Positions 1-10,520 of a stretch of DNA of 64,000 bases are shown here, piece after piece (within the stretch, counting starts at the first letter, position 1; each line of letters starts with the position of its first letter). Where the stretch lies: NCBI GenBank assembly GCA_907163375.1, contig CAJQUW010011637.1:21256-85255 (forward strand), read 5' to 3'. The DNA comes from Prostheceraeus crozeri. Lineage: Eukaryota > Platyhelminthes > Polycladida > Euryleptidae. Under the pieces are notes generated by a model. It saw nothing but the letters and a program-made list of their open reading frames with translations. It had not been told where the DNA came from and made no database searches. A program made the translations under genes and the position numbers.

Positions 1-323
1 TCCTTCTGATAAGCTTATATTGGCAAACCCAGATTGCCTGTTCATAGCTCCGGTAGTCATGTAAGAAACAGCAAAGAAATTAATGCCATTTCTTTTTACC
101 ATGTCTTGAGACATGGCCAATTCACCGAAAATCACTTTGGCATTTGCTTTCAGCGCTATCTCATGACTTTTATTTGTAATTGCCTCTCTCAATTGTTTGC
201 CGGTGAGCGTTTTTGTTGGGAAAACGAAGGTCTCTACATGAAACGGAAGTGGAATTTCAAATTCTCCTATACGTCCAATGATCGCATCTCGATTCTTTAT
301 CATGAATTTGACCGATACACCCG
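1..323 (-). CDS. 3' part of an exon of an unrecognised host protein (paralogue of 40064-40509)
   Basis: On the minus strand a good splice acceptor (TATTTTCAG) lies at 332-324, and the exon is open from 323 through the window edge with no stop, about 107 codons in phase 1. The protein reads AGVSVKFMIKNRDAI and later KTLTGKQLREAI and AMSQDMVKRNG, closely matching the exon at 40064-40509 (GAVVQFYIRNRNAI, KRLTGKELREAI, AMSQSVIKKND), roughly half identical. Openness plus protein similarity between two diverged copies argues for real coding sequence. Phase-1 exon boundaries are common for extracellular modules; that is inference. I do not recognise the domain. The same exon lies downstream of a lectin exon in both duplicated blocks, but the lectin exons end in their own stop, so this is probably a separate gene. 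Confidence 0.55.
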
Positions 324-738
324 CTGAAAATAGAAGAAATTACATGTTAGCATCTAATAACTTGCAAAAAAGATCAAAATTTTCTCTAGATTCCCTGCTA
401 TTCCCTACAGGGATGATCAGATTTTAATTGGCTCTAAATTGGATTAATCAACCAATTTATTGCTTTGTTGATCATCGCCATTTGAGTTGACAATGGATAC
501 GGACTTGCCGTGGATAGCATAGATTGACATCGAAATTTTTGAAATGTCCATGGATATCGTGAAGATTTTTGGATGAATATTTTTGAAATTAATGCTGCAA
601 TTTCGCATCTCAAATAATGCTTTGATCAAGTGAAATATCACAAAAGGGACACATTTGTGCTTGTAGGCCATTGTTAATTGCTCTATTGCTATGATACATT
701 GTTTGAGCTGCCAATGTCATATCTCACATGTGCACGTA
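324..738. other. No gene seen; duplicated intronic or intergenic DNA
   Basis: This stretch matches 40510-40904 closely. Reading frames here are short and not conserved between the copies, so I see only non-coding DNA, probably the intron upstream of the exon ending at 323. Confidence 0.5.
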
Positions 739-1740
739 CCCTGTAAATCGCTCATTACCAATCACATACGAAGGATGGATGGCAATATTTTTTTGGTATA
801 TTTCTGTATTTTCTTGGTATATATTTCTATGCCTTTCGCATGTTATTTCAAATGTGGTATGCTTTACATACTAAAGTCATGCCAGCACAATGTTAAAGGA
901 AAGCATCAATGATTTCTAATATATGTTGATTTAAGGCCTTTTGTCAATAAAGATCACACGAATGTTACTACTGTTTTGCCAGTGGTGAGATTATGACATT
1001 CAAGAGTCAACTTTCAATACTGAATTCGATTTTAATACACGTAAGTCTAAGGCATTTCATGAATAATCAATAAGTATTCAACCATCAAAAATTATGCATT
1101 ATGTAATTTTGGAACTAAGCATATTATCAATCCGAAATAAAAACACATTATAATTCATGAACGCAAAAATGGTTATGTTTGAGATATATAAGTCAACATG
1201 GCTGCCGGAAAGATTTCGTTTCAATGATTTGATGTTCATAAAGTAGAGCTAACTGAACATACTGTTAATGTTACTAGACAAGTAGGAGCGACGTCAATGT
1301 CGTGGAGCATAAAATTCACAATAAATCTAATCTAGTTAAATATCACTCTATCAAACAAAAAATATTCACAACTGGTATTACCGAAATAAGTTATTTGACA
1401 GTAGTATGTAATACACATATATATTTTTTGCTATGTCACTTAAAGCTCTTCATACGAAATGCATACCAGAGACACACGAATAAGGATGAATTTGCATCGG
1501 GTCTCGTATATAAAACATAGCAACAACTCGTATTTCAGTGTGAAACAGCCAATCACAGATAGAATAGTTTGTATCGCTACATACCAATCACATACGAAAG
1601 TAAGTGAGATGTGGTATGAAAAACATAACGGATCTCTGTAAACATACGAGAATCTCGTATCAGATGTCAATTTCAAATTGTAGGATATGTGACTTTGGTA
1701 TATGTTTGTATGTAATTTTTGTATCCAGCGATTTAGTGTG
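739..1740 (+). mobile_element. E1 inverted-repeat element, copy 1 (non-autonomous DNA transposon)
   Basis: This copy starts with a slightly altered form of the terminal repeat CACTGTAAATCGCT and ends with AGCGATTTAGTGTG, its imperfect inverse. It is homologous along its length to 9548-10520 (same strand) and 26689-27719 (opposite strand). Paralogous copy B has an empty site at about 40904: GTGCACCTAGACACTAG there against GTGCACGTA, element, GACACTAG here. The flanks suggest a TA target, as in mariner-type elements, but the right-hand TA is not intact. There is no convincing transposase frame inside. Confidence 0.7.
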
Positions 1741-1830
1741 GACACTAGTACTAGCAAAACTTGGGAAATTCGAACTATTTAAAAAATTACAGAGAACACA
1801 TGCATACACTGTAAGCTGTGGAATACCAAA

Positions 1831-2635
1831 GCTACTTGCGAAACCGATGTACAGAACGAGAATAACAAAATGCACGCAAGCACTATTTCTCGTGTGTACA
1901 CACTACGAAAGCGATTAGCTTTCCTACTGGATGATTAAGACATAGAAATTAACAATACCATAGAAAGTCCTAGAATGGAAATGGCACTCGCCGGGGGAAC
2001 TTAGTTGTTTAATGACTAATTGTAAAGCTCCAGCGACATTTCATTTATCTAAAAAATGATTGTCGGTAAAGAAGCTTTCAATATGTTTATTCCAGAATAC
2101 CTCTACGTTTCTTAACCGCTTGAAGGACAAATCATCCAGTAATTGAAAATTTCATCCATGAATTCTTCAGATGTTCTTACAAACAGCAGACCGACCACTT
2201 TAAATTACGATTCTGTGAACCAAATTTTCATTCGCATTTCAGTATTGAAAAATTGGAAAATAGTTGTCAGTGACTGCTACAAATATAGACACAGTATATT
2301 AATCTATGGAATAGTAGGCTATTTCAAATGAAACAATGCCACCATCTCACTTAAAATTCTCTTCATGAAAATCATGTAATTTGTTGTCAACAATTTCCAC
2401 AACCAACTTGGCAATGTTGATATGAAGTCGAAGCAGATCTACAAAGCATAGATTTTTCCATGTGCCATAATTGCACGTAGGCAAGATATCAAACTTCCAT
2501 TCTAGTGTACTTTTATCCATATGGATAAAGATAATCCACCAGGAAAGCCAATCCCTTTCGTACTGCATGAGCACGAACAATAGTGCTTACATACATTTTG
2601 TTATTTTCGCTTTGTACGTCGGTTTCGTAGTCAAA
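1831..2635. repeat. Palindrome arms split by a 0.6-kb core
   Basis: The left arm (1831-1925, GCGAAACCGATGTAC and onward) and the right arm (2556-2635, ending GTACGTCGGTTTCG) are inverted copies of each other. In copy B the same arms meet at 41004-41190 with almost nothing between them. The core (about 1926-2555) is homologous, inverted, to 28275-28912. Either the core inserted in copy A or it was deleted from copy B; the inner flanks of the core are themselves weakly inverted (CTTTCCTACTGGAT and ATCCACCAGGAAAG), which slightly favours a deletion in B. Confidence 0.6.
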
Positions 2636-3322
2636 ATCGGCCAGCTTTTGTACTCTTCTGTTTTCAGTGCAAAAAACCATCCTTTGATCTTTGATACAAT
2701 TTCATTATAAGGATATTATCATCTGAAACATATTATGAGCTATGCACTGTAAATCGTACGCTACCAAACCGATGAAATATTTGCTTCATTTCTTTCATCT
2801 GGCAGCGTTTTACTGTCTGGTAGCAAAGCTACCAAACCTGTAGAGATTATGTCAGATGCACTCTGCATTCTTGCTAAATACTTATCACTGAAAGAATGAG
2901 AGTGTGATCAATAATTTGACTTGAAATATTGAATTCAATTCTACTACACATAATTGTAACACGTAACTGTAACAAGTTTACAGAAAAGAACAAAGTGTAC
3001 CAAGTAATTTTGAAATTAAAATTACTATAAGTCCGAAATGATAATGCATGTCAAATTCATAAAGTAGAGTACATCCATACTTGCTAGCACATGAACCATT
3101 TGCAGAAAGCAAACTTCTGAATTATTTGGATGTTCAGTCACGTGTATATTAATAACGATCAGCAATCAGCACGGATATTGCTCCTTCGAAAAATAGCTTT
3201 ATATGTAGCCATTTATATAAAGAAAGATAATCCATTGGACTCAACAAGTGGTATAGCATATTCCAAACACAAGTGCAAATGAGCAACCCCCGGCAGGAAG
3301 AGGAAGGAGGTGGCCATGGATG
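2636..3322. other. No gene seen
   Basis: 2636-3010 is duplicated at about 41190-41590. It contains CACTGTAAATCG at 2746, resembling an E1 terminus, followed by a short internal inverted motif with GCTACCAAAC twice. From 3010 the copies part. 3283-3322 (GGAAGGAGGTGGCCATGGAT) resembles the start of the array at 49866. No supported coding region. Confidence 0.4.
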
Positions 3323-3949
3323 TGATCGGACAGAGAGTGCAACCCTCCTCCCTCCACTCCTGTCTGACTTTGGTTGTTGGCTGTGAGACTTTGGTTTTGG
3401 TGTAGGTTTTGGATGTTTTTGAATGAAAGGACATATTTCGGGGTGAAGGAGTCTTTTGAGAGGAAAACGGACAATTTTGTGTTGGAAAGGTTGTTTTCAG
3501 TTCAATCGGTTGAGAACTGGAGAGCCCAAAAAATGTCCTTTCTCATCCCAAAACATCCAAAACCTGCAAAATCCTAAGTGTCAACAACTGGGAAAAGGAA
3601 CGTGTCTCAAATTCTCCCCTCTGATGCAGAAAATCATGAGGATTCCACATCTGAAAGCCGTTTCTCCATACGATGCGCGTTCCAATTCTGGAGACAAAAC
3701 AGTGAGACCCACCTCTCTCTGCCGAGGGGGATAGGGTTCTCCAGCTTTCAGCCGATTGAGCTGAAAACAACCTTTCCGACCCTAAAATTCACGTAGATTC
3801 TGAATCTGCCATCTGCTTTCCTCTCCGAATACTCTTTCACCCCGAAAATGAACTTTCTCATCCCAAAATGTCCAAATTACCACCAAAGTCTCAGCCAACA
3901 GCCGAAGTCAAAGACGGATTGGGGAAGGGTTGCACTCTCGGTCCGATCA
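3323..3949. repeat. Fold-back element, 0.63 kb
   Basis: Left end TGATCGGACAGAGAGTGCAA and right end, inverted, TGATCGGACCGAGAGTGCAA. The inverted similarity runs inward for roughly 200 bp per arm, including GGCTGTGAGACTTTGG against GGCTGAGACTTTGG and GGAAAGGTTGTTTTCAG on both sides. Short frames over it are by-products of this structure. Motifs such as TTTTGGGATGAGAAA, CAGTTCAATCGG and CTCGGCAG also occur in the array at 49855-51400, so the two share a family. It is absent from duplication copy B. Confidence 0.7.
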
Positions 3950-4742
3950 ACACCATCACATTCTTGGCGACCATCATCGATGCTTGGATAAAACTGATGG
4001 TGATATCCACAAATTAATTGGAAAACACGAGCTACCGATAAATCTGCTCGTCCATTATCAATGTAGATTCGTTTCCACTATACCACACCAATTGTTTGTG
4101 GCAGTGCATTCCATGCTAATTGACTTCATGTCTCAACGGAAGATGCTGAGTAGGTTTACATGACTTTGCACCACGGTCAAGAAGCCGATCGAAAGAGAAG
4201 AGAAAAGCAATATACAACTGTTCTACAACTCAACTAAAGCTGCGATATGTATGTTGGCCATCAGATGTGCAGGAAGCACTCGGTGCGAGCTCCGATAAGA
4301 GGGTAGTTGATGGTTCATTTTCACAACATGTTTGATGTCACTGGCATAAATGCCCATGCCATCTGGTCAATCAACACAGGCGCACATGACAGACAACAAG
4401 TAGGCTATACACGACCGCGAGGCATTTCTCCTTCGACTTGCGAAAGAATTGACGATGCCTCATGTTACGTTGAGGCTGGAGAACCCGCAATGCCTTCTCA
4501 TTTCAACAGTTGATCTAATAAAAAGGCTCTCTGGAGTCCAAAGTGTTGCATCTTCTCAACAGCGTGACAGTGGAGGATGAATTTGTGCAGTCTGCACAGT
4601 CAAAATCTCAAGATTGTGTAAGCGTTCTACAATAAGACATGTGAATGATGTAGAGACTTCGTTTTCGGCACTCACATTGCACCAAGTTGTAAAAAAATGT
4701 GCATAATTCACATAAAATGCTTTATACATAAATTATTTGTTC
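3950..4742. other. No gene seen
   Basis: Only short unsupported reading frames on both strands. Not present in duplication copy B. Confidence 0.4.
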
Positions 4743-5012
4743 GTCATGACAGCCTTGGAAAGGTAATGCTTGTTAAATTAGCAACTCGATCGATGACCTG
4801 ATATCTTTCATGCTAAACCTCAAGAGAATCTTCTTAAGCGTGATCATATCACAGGCAACTGCCACTGGTAGAGCAAGATAACAGAATCAAACACAATGAT
4901 TTCAATTAACTTTGAAAGATGTAAATGGGTCCACATCACCATTCATATTCAAGATGTGAAACAGAGATTTAGTGAATCATAAATTCATCCGAAGAAAATT
5001 TAATTAAAAAAA
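4743..5012 (+). repeat. Dispersed 270-bp repeat (second copy 48504-48774)
   Basis: From TGACAGCCTTGG to GAAAATTTAATT this stretch matches 48504-48774 in the same orientation at roughly 75-80 percent. It contains a short segment that looks coding on the minus strand (4797-4859). It lies outside the matched part of the large duplication. Confidence 0.6.
4797..4859 (-). CDS. Possible short conserved exon segment, unrecognised
   Basis: Minus-strand translation gives VACDMITLKKILLRFSMKDI. The other copy (48556-48617) gives VACDIITLKKMLLRFSMKII. Most base differences between the two over this segment fall at third codon positions or are synonymous (GCC/GCT, GAT/GAC, TTG/CTG, TTT/TTC), which is what protein-level constraint leaves behind. 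An AG dinucleotide preceded by a moderate pyrimidine run sits just before the segment in both. Downstream this copy soon meets a stop, so it may be a decayed exon. The family is unknown; it could also be a fragment of a transposon protein. Confidence 0.3.
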
Positions 5013-5221
5013 TTAAAGAAAAAATTAAATCTTGACAGACACCTAGTGATAAATTCTTTGATAATATTTATTGCACAATGAGGGTCATTTGTCGTCCGTC
5101 GAGAAATATTGACTTTCATAAACGATGCAGTTCGGAGGTTGGTGCAAAGAACTGCAAACTGCAGCTAGTACACACCAGTCACGGCAAGTGCTTCTTTCCC
5201 CGGTCAAAATTGCAATGTTGT
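5013..5221. other. Duplicated non-coding flank of the lectin pseudogene
   Basis: 5040-5221 matches 42535-42703 closely (for example GATGCAGTTCGGAGGTTGG against TATGCAGTTCGGAGGTTGG) and lies just downstream of the lectin stop codon, so it is the probable 3' untranslated and flanking region. Confidence 0.4.
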
Positions 5222-5989
5222 TCATAATCTGCATTCACAAACTGCCAAAACTGTCATTACATCTATAGTGATTAGCAATGTGCCTCTATATTTAATATGC
5301 GCTTTATCCAAACTAACAGTATAGTGACCAGATTGCTTTTGTTTATCTGTAAAGTACGTTTAATCGATCCTGCTAAAAGAACCTTAATCGAAAGGCACTC
5401 CTTGATTTGGCCAAATATAACTTCCATTAGCCAACTGGAAGTAGTCCTACAATAAGCCCTTGACTTACTCAAACCTTGGTTAGTGAAGTAGGTTGGATAC
5501 ACCGACGTCATTTTTGTCGTGAATTCTATTAAAACATACGCAGAGCTATATTCTATATACTTGTAGATGCCTCTTGTAAATGCCTCTTGTAAACCAGAAA
5601 TCATTACCTTGAACTAACCGTGATGACTGCTCTGTTATGAAAAGTGTTCTTCCTGGCGTGTTTGTTTCAGGGATATTATATGTGCAATTAAGCCGTTGGT
5701 AGAATGAACAAGATCCATTGGTAAAGGAACTCAATCTGGCATTTGGATTGAGGCCATCAAGATAGAGGCAACGTTTTTCACTTCGAAGTGAAAATCCACA
5801 GCATTTCGCATACGATGCGCACAGACAGGCACATTCAGTAACCGAAGAGACATTTGCCGATAAAACATGCTGACCAATTTCAATACAATAGTTTTTCATT
5901 TGGTGTTGAAATCGATGACTTATCATTGTGGCGTGCAAATTCATTGCAAGCAATATGATGATTATCCCAATGATCACCTTTAATGGAAA
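5222..5989 (-). pseudogene. PAN plus C-type-lectin-like exon, decayed copy A
   Basis: Minus-strand exon opening with an acceptor (CTCCATTACAG) before codons FPLKVIIGIIIILLAMNLHA, the end of a signal peptide. Residues about 30-95 carry the cysteine pattern of a PAN/apple-like module (YCIEIGQHVLSANVSSVTEC, CCGFSLRSEKRCLYLDGL). The lectin-like half is damaged: a short direct duplication (TGCCTCTTGTAAA twice, 5565-5592) shifts the frame, and at least one more shift follows, while the final residues VLAVCECRL and the stop at 5222-5224 remain recognisable. It is the paralogue of 42704-43460 and of the intact exon at 16225-17019. By homology the protein was secreted and sugar- or protein-binding; this copy is unlikely to make a full product. 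Confidence 0.75.
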
Positions 5990-6029
5990 CTGTAATGGAG
6001 AAAGAGAATCATAGGATTATACCACACTA

Positions 6030-6310
6030 AAAATCGCTGGATACAAAAATTACACACAAATTGATGCCAAGCTCACATACAATTGAAACTAACAATTGTT
6101 GCGAAGTTCCTGCACTTTCACAGACATTTGTCATGCTTTTCACACGAATTCTCACTTACTTTCGCATGTGATCTGTATGTATTCACGAACTATTCTATCT
6201 GTGAGTGGTTGTCGTACGATGAAATACGAGCTCTTGTTATGGTTCATATAAGAGGCCCTATGCAAATCCCTTCCCATTGGTACATCTTTGATAGCATACA
6301 TATAACTTAA
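6030..6310 (-). repeat. E1 remnant shared by both duplication copies
   Basis: Starts with ATCGCTGGATACAAAAATTA and follows the left part of E1 as at 26700-26950, diverged. The same remnant sits at 43497-43770 in copy B, so it predates the duplication. It lies directly upstream of the lectin exon and may have landed in its first intron or promoter. Confidence 0.6.
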
Positions 6311-6323
6311 AGTCACAATCATA

Positions 6324-7854
6324 TCTACAGCCAATGGCGTCTTCTTCGTACCTGATGCGAGGCCTTCGGCGCATACTCATAAATAGTTTTCCAACAATTA
6401 TAAAAATAAAAAGTTTCATCATTCATTTAAATTCGATAGCTTGTCGTGGTAGCTGTCCGTCTCAAAATCAGACGCTCAACCTCATTGAACAGTTTTGCAG
6501 CACGTTCTCGAATCACAGCTGTTTTCTTCGAACAATTAGACACACAAGCTGGTCGTGTGTTCAGACGGAGCATTGATGTTCAGACAGTGCGAAAGACAGT
6601 TGTGTGAGTGTGAGGCAATAAGCGCACGCGCCCGCGCCAATAGTAGCTTTTCCGATAGACATGATGTTTTGCCTTCTGCAATTTTTGCAATGAAATTCTA
6701 CGCGACTCTTGATCGAGGCGCGGTATCTAAATATAGTAAGGGAAGCGCAACCCAATTGTTCCTGGATTCGCTTTATGTCACAGAGGCCACTACGTCAACA
6801 GTAGCAGATGACTGACGTTCAGACAAAACTGTGATCAGATGATGAGCGTTCTCCAATGAATGTAGAGTAATGCATCTGACTCGAACACCCAGATTCGGTA
6901 GAATTCCATAATTTGTTTTTACGTTGTTGATGTGACACTATGTTTAGCACTGCAGATGAGATCATAACCACGCTTTTCGTCCGAAGGGAATATGCTGAAA
7001 AAATGACAGTCGTCAAGCAAGGTAGGCCAACAACTGATATAAAAATTGAAAGTACTCACAGAGAAAGAAATAAGAAATACACAAGACATTTGGTACTTCT
7101 ATTTTTCCCCTAACCCAGATTTTTCAAGTTTTCCAAATTCATCAAATTTCGTCAAAGTTTGTCACATTCGGTTTAGAATACACTTGATCTGTCACTGAGT
7201 GACACTACAGCACGACTGGGAAGTCTTACTTGAACCCTGAGATGAAGGATTAGTCCCTTGGATACTCAATTAGAACACAAGGTGATCATGAACTTCGTGT
7301 GATTGTTGTCTACAGACAAATGACAACCAGTTGTCTAATTCTGAGGCTTTAAATGTTCTACAAGTCAAATAAGAGGAGTTTTACACACTCAACGCTATGC
7401 GACGTTAGTGAGAACAAGTAGGAGCAAGAGAAGATCGTTGACGATGCAACAATTCCGGCTGTAAACAGCAGAAATGTGGAGGGGAAGAATAGAAGTACCA
7501 GACATTTTAAATAATGCATCAAAATTTCCAACATGTGAGCGGTAGACCGGCCATGAGAAACGCAAGAAACTGTTGACCTTGCCTCCTTTCTTTCTCGAGA
7601 AAATGTGGTCTGGACGGAGAGGAGATATGGGGATATAGTGATCTCAGCTCCTTGAGTAAGGCGGTTAGAGACATGAGCAATCACTTCTCATGTGCACATT
7701 TATTTGGCCTTAAAAATGTTCGGGAAATTGTTATCAAAAATTCAACTTTTATGAAAATTCATGTTGTAACATAAAAATGTCTGGTATAGAAATAGTATTC
7801 CAATGCCAAGTAAAGGCCTATGGTCTGGGCGCACGCGACGCCACTGTCTACAGC
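6324..7854. mobile_element. hAT-like DNA transposon with 8-bp target duplication
   Basis: The element proper is 6332-7846 (1515 bp). Both flanks carry TCTACAGC (6324-6331 and 7847-7854), an 8-bp target-site duplication typical of hAT elements. The ends are CAATGGCGTC on the left and GACGCCACTG on the right, an inverted pair close to the CAGTGGCG start seen in many hAT families. Copy B of the large duplication has a single TCTACAGC at 43788-43795, a clean empty site. The interior has only short overlapping frames; I see no transposase signature, so it is probably a non-autonomous or deeply decayed member. Confidence 0.8.
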
Positions 7855-8631
7855 TATTGCATTCTACTGTCAAATCCCTTCTGTCAGTAGTATCAGCTAT
7901 ACCTATTTCTATGGATAGTGTTATGCTCTGATATGTTATCGATATTATTGAAATTGGCTCTTCGGCATTGGTGTCGAAGGGGTTGAACTCTCTTTAACGC
8001 CGGCAATTTTCGGCTCCAAAACTCGCGATTAGGTGCTGTTGTAACCCTCGCTCTCTGATCTTGATATTCCAAAGATTCAATAGCTTCAACAATTACTATA
8101 CAGCAATTGTGTATATTAATTGTGTGCATTGTGTGTATTCGTTCCATTGGTGATATCACTTTTTACCTATTCGTTCACCCGAAGACTCATCGATGAACTC
8201 ACGTAAAACACCACGAACCATGCCGGTGCGATACGATTTTCGCGTGAACCAATGCAGAATTAGCTCAAAACTGCCGGATTCTGAATATTGTGAAAGTTTC
8301 TCAAAATCAAAAAATGCGCGCAAAATTCAGTGACTAGACGGCTACAGTCAGTCTGGGCTACACTGTTTCAAATTTCTAGAACAACATTTTCATAACAAAT
8401 TTCATAATTTCCATTATAACTGAGACCATGAGACACTTGGTACACTTAGACATTAAAATTATTGCTAACCTATGAATTACAGTGTACTGTGATGCTGCAT
8501 TTGTACTGTAGATGTTTGAGAATACTGCAATGTAAACTCCTCACTACCAAACATGAAGGGTGGCTACCACAATATATTTTGGTATGTTGTTTTTGACAAG
8601 TGTCGCTACATACCAAACACCTATAATCATA
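7855..8631. other. No gene seen; duplicated DNA
   Basis: Matches 43796-44536 closely. Contains a conserved stretch at about 8160-8260 (CCCGAAGACTCATCGATGAA, TTTTCGCGTGAACCAATGCA) that is nearly identical in the two copies, but frames are short. 8500-8625 holds short inverted motifs around ACCAAACA. Confidence 0.4.
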
Positions 8632-9115
8632 ATATTAATAATAATAATAAGCATTTATTTGTAGATAAGCAGCCACGGCTGATCATTGTACATATAAAGG
8701 GATAAAAATCATTTAAGAAGACATTAAGTCACAGCTACGAAAAACGCGATACACAGGATGGAAGGAAGGAGTTCTTATATCTATCAGTTTTACAAAATAT
8801 AATACTGGATGACTTCCTGAGTCTTGATGTCGTCTCATTTGGGCGCTGTGGCATTCTTTCTCTCAGAATATTCTCTCGGTTATCTTTGAAATTGTCTTTG
8901 ACATATGATAAAACGTCTGGTGCTCAGTTTTTCTAACCCATGTTTCATCAAATGGCCTTCCTAATTATAATCGTGGCACTCAGATGGAATGTGCTCTATC
9001 ATTCGGATCACTCTTCTCAGAACAGATTCAAGAGTATCTGATTGTGCTTTTGTGATGTTGAAGTGCCATACAGGAGCGCCATATTCCACAATCATGTGCG
9101 GAAGGAAGTCAATAT
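8632..9115 (-). mobile_element. Non-LTR retrotransposon 3' fragment (copy A)
   Basis: Minus-strand reading frames give the C-terminus of a LINE second open reading frame: VEYGAPVWHFNITKAQSDTL, LESVLRRVIRMIEHIP, then a stop after the histidine-tyrosine-asparagine run, and finally CKTDRYKNSFLPSCVSRFS with a stop. The order 'EYG-PVWH ... LE-VLRR ... RYKNSFLP-C' is a familiar LINE C-terminal pattern of the CR1/Jockey group; the clade is not resolved. After the stop comes about 90 bp and a simple ATT-rich tail (8632-8656), as at many LINE 3' ends. The 5' side is truncated next to an E1 remnant. At least one stop and small indels interrupt it. It is duplicated at 44537-45015. Confidence 0.75.
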
Positions 9116-9117
9116 TG

Positions 9118-9265
9118 ATGGTGAGAAAAACATACGACACATCTGTAAATATAGGCCAGCGAGAATCTCGCATCAATTGTAAGCATTAAATTGTATAAAT
9201 AATTTGTATGTGAATTTGGTATCAATTTGCATGGAATTTTCGTATTCAGCGATTTATAATGTGCA
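9118..9265 (+). repeat. E1 remnant (right end)
   Basis: GTGAGAAAAACATACGACAC through TTTTCGTATTCAGCGATTT follows the right end of E1 (compare 1600-1735). Copy B has the same remnant at 45017-45165. The LINE fragment abuts it and may have inserted into it. Confidence 0.6.
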
Positions 9266-9547
9266 TTATGATTCAAAACACGTAAGAAGTCGTAAACAAG
9301 GCATAAATATTCTGATTGGAATAACATGAACGTATTGTTAAGAATCTACTGGAAATATGGTATGAAGTGCTACAAGCATTATGAAGTACAAGTAATTGCT
9401 CTTCTTTTTGCTTCCCAATTTCGATCCTTTTGATCTTTATTAGATATACGTGTATCTCATAGAACACACTGTAGCTGTAGCACAATTAGGCTATGCGTCA
9501 ATTCAAACTTATAGAACAAGAAGGTTAACAAAATGTTGGCATATCTA

Positions 9548-10520
9548 TACTGTAAATCGCTCAATACCAATCACATACGAAGGATGCATACCAAAATATT
9601 TTTTTGGTATATTTCTGTATTCACTTGGTATATAGTTGTATGCTTTTCGTATGTTATTTCAAATGTGGTATGCTTTACATACTAAAGCCATACCAACACA
9701 ATGTTAAAAGAAAGCATAAATCATGTCCAAAGTATGTTGATTTAAGGCCTTTTGTCAATAAAGATCACACTAATGTTGCTTACTGTTTTGTAAGTAGTGA
9801 GATAATGACATTCAAGAGTCATACTTCGAATACTGAATTCGATTTTAATACATGTGAGTCTAAGGCATTTCATGAATAATCAATAAGTATTCAACCATCA
9901 ACAATTATGCATTATGTAATTTTGAAATTAAGCACATTATCAATCCGAAATAAAAACACATTATAATTCATGAACGCAAAAAGAGTTTTGTTTGAGATAA
10001 ATTAACACGATTTCACGGAGGATCCTGTTTGAATGACTTGATGTGAATCAACTTGATTCATAAGATAGAGCTAAATAAACGTCCTGTTAATGTTGCTAGA
10101 CAAGTAGCAACGACGTCAATGTCGTGGTGCTTATAATTCACAATAAATCTAATCTAGTTAAATATCACTCTATCAAACAAAAATTATTCACAACTGGTAT
10201 TACCGAAATATGTTATTTGATAGTAGTATGTAATACACATATATATTTTTTGCTATGTCACTTAAAGCTGCTCATACGAAATGCATACCAGAGACACACG
10301 AATAAGGATGAATTTGCATCGGGTCTCGTATATAAAACATAGCAACAACTCGTATTTCAGTGTAAAACAGCCAATCACAGATAGAATAGTTTGTATCGCC
10401 ACATACGAAGGTAAGTGAGAGTTCGTATGAAAAACATACCAGATCTCTGTAAACATACGAGAATCCCGTATCAGATGTTAGTTTCAAATTGTATGTGATC
10501 ATGGTATATATTTGTATCAA
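9548..10520 (+). mobile_element. E1 inverted-repeat element, copy 2
   Basis: Begins with TACTGTAAATCGCTCAATAC just after ATCTA and is collinear with 739-1740, often above 90 percent identical (for example 10124-10440 against 1302-1640). Its right terminus is missing: similarity ends near 10520 without the AGCGATTTACAGTG inverse repeat. Copy B of the large duplication shows an uninterrupted ATATCTAGATGCG at about 45447, so the insertion came after the duplication, or the duplication ends there. No transposase frame. Confidence 0.7.

Larger units (their letters stand above)
1..9540 (+). repeat. Segmental duplication, copy A
   Basis: Copy A aligns in the same orientation with 40064-45440. Collinear blocks are 1-738 with about 40190-40904, 1741-1925 with 40905-41100, 2556-3010 with 41105-41590, 5040-6323 with 42535-43787, and 7847-9540 with 43788-45440. 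Copy A is longer because of E1 (739-1740), a palindrome core (about 1926-2555), unrelated DNA at 3010-5040, and a hAT-like element (6332-7846). A further E1 copy sits exactly where the similarity stops at 9548. The copy begins left of the window. Divergence is substantial, so the duplication is not recent. Confidence 0.85.

Noticed and set aside
3213-3796. Several overlapping frames of 60-90 codons
   Set aside because: They lie in the inverted-repeat arms of the fold-back and mirror each other; no protein-level support.
8632-8656. ATT/AAT repeat as an independent microsatellite
   Set aside because: It directly follows a LINE stop codon and 3' untranslated stretch on the minus strand, and recurs at the same place in copy B; it is the LINE tail.
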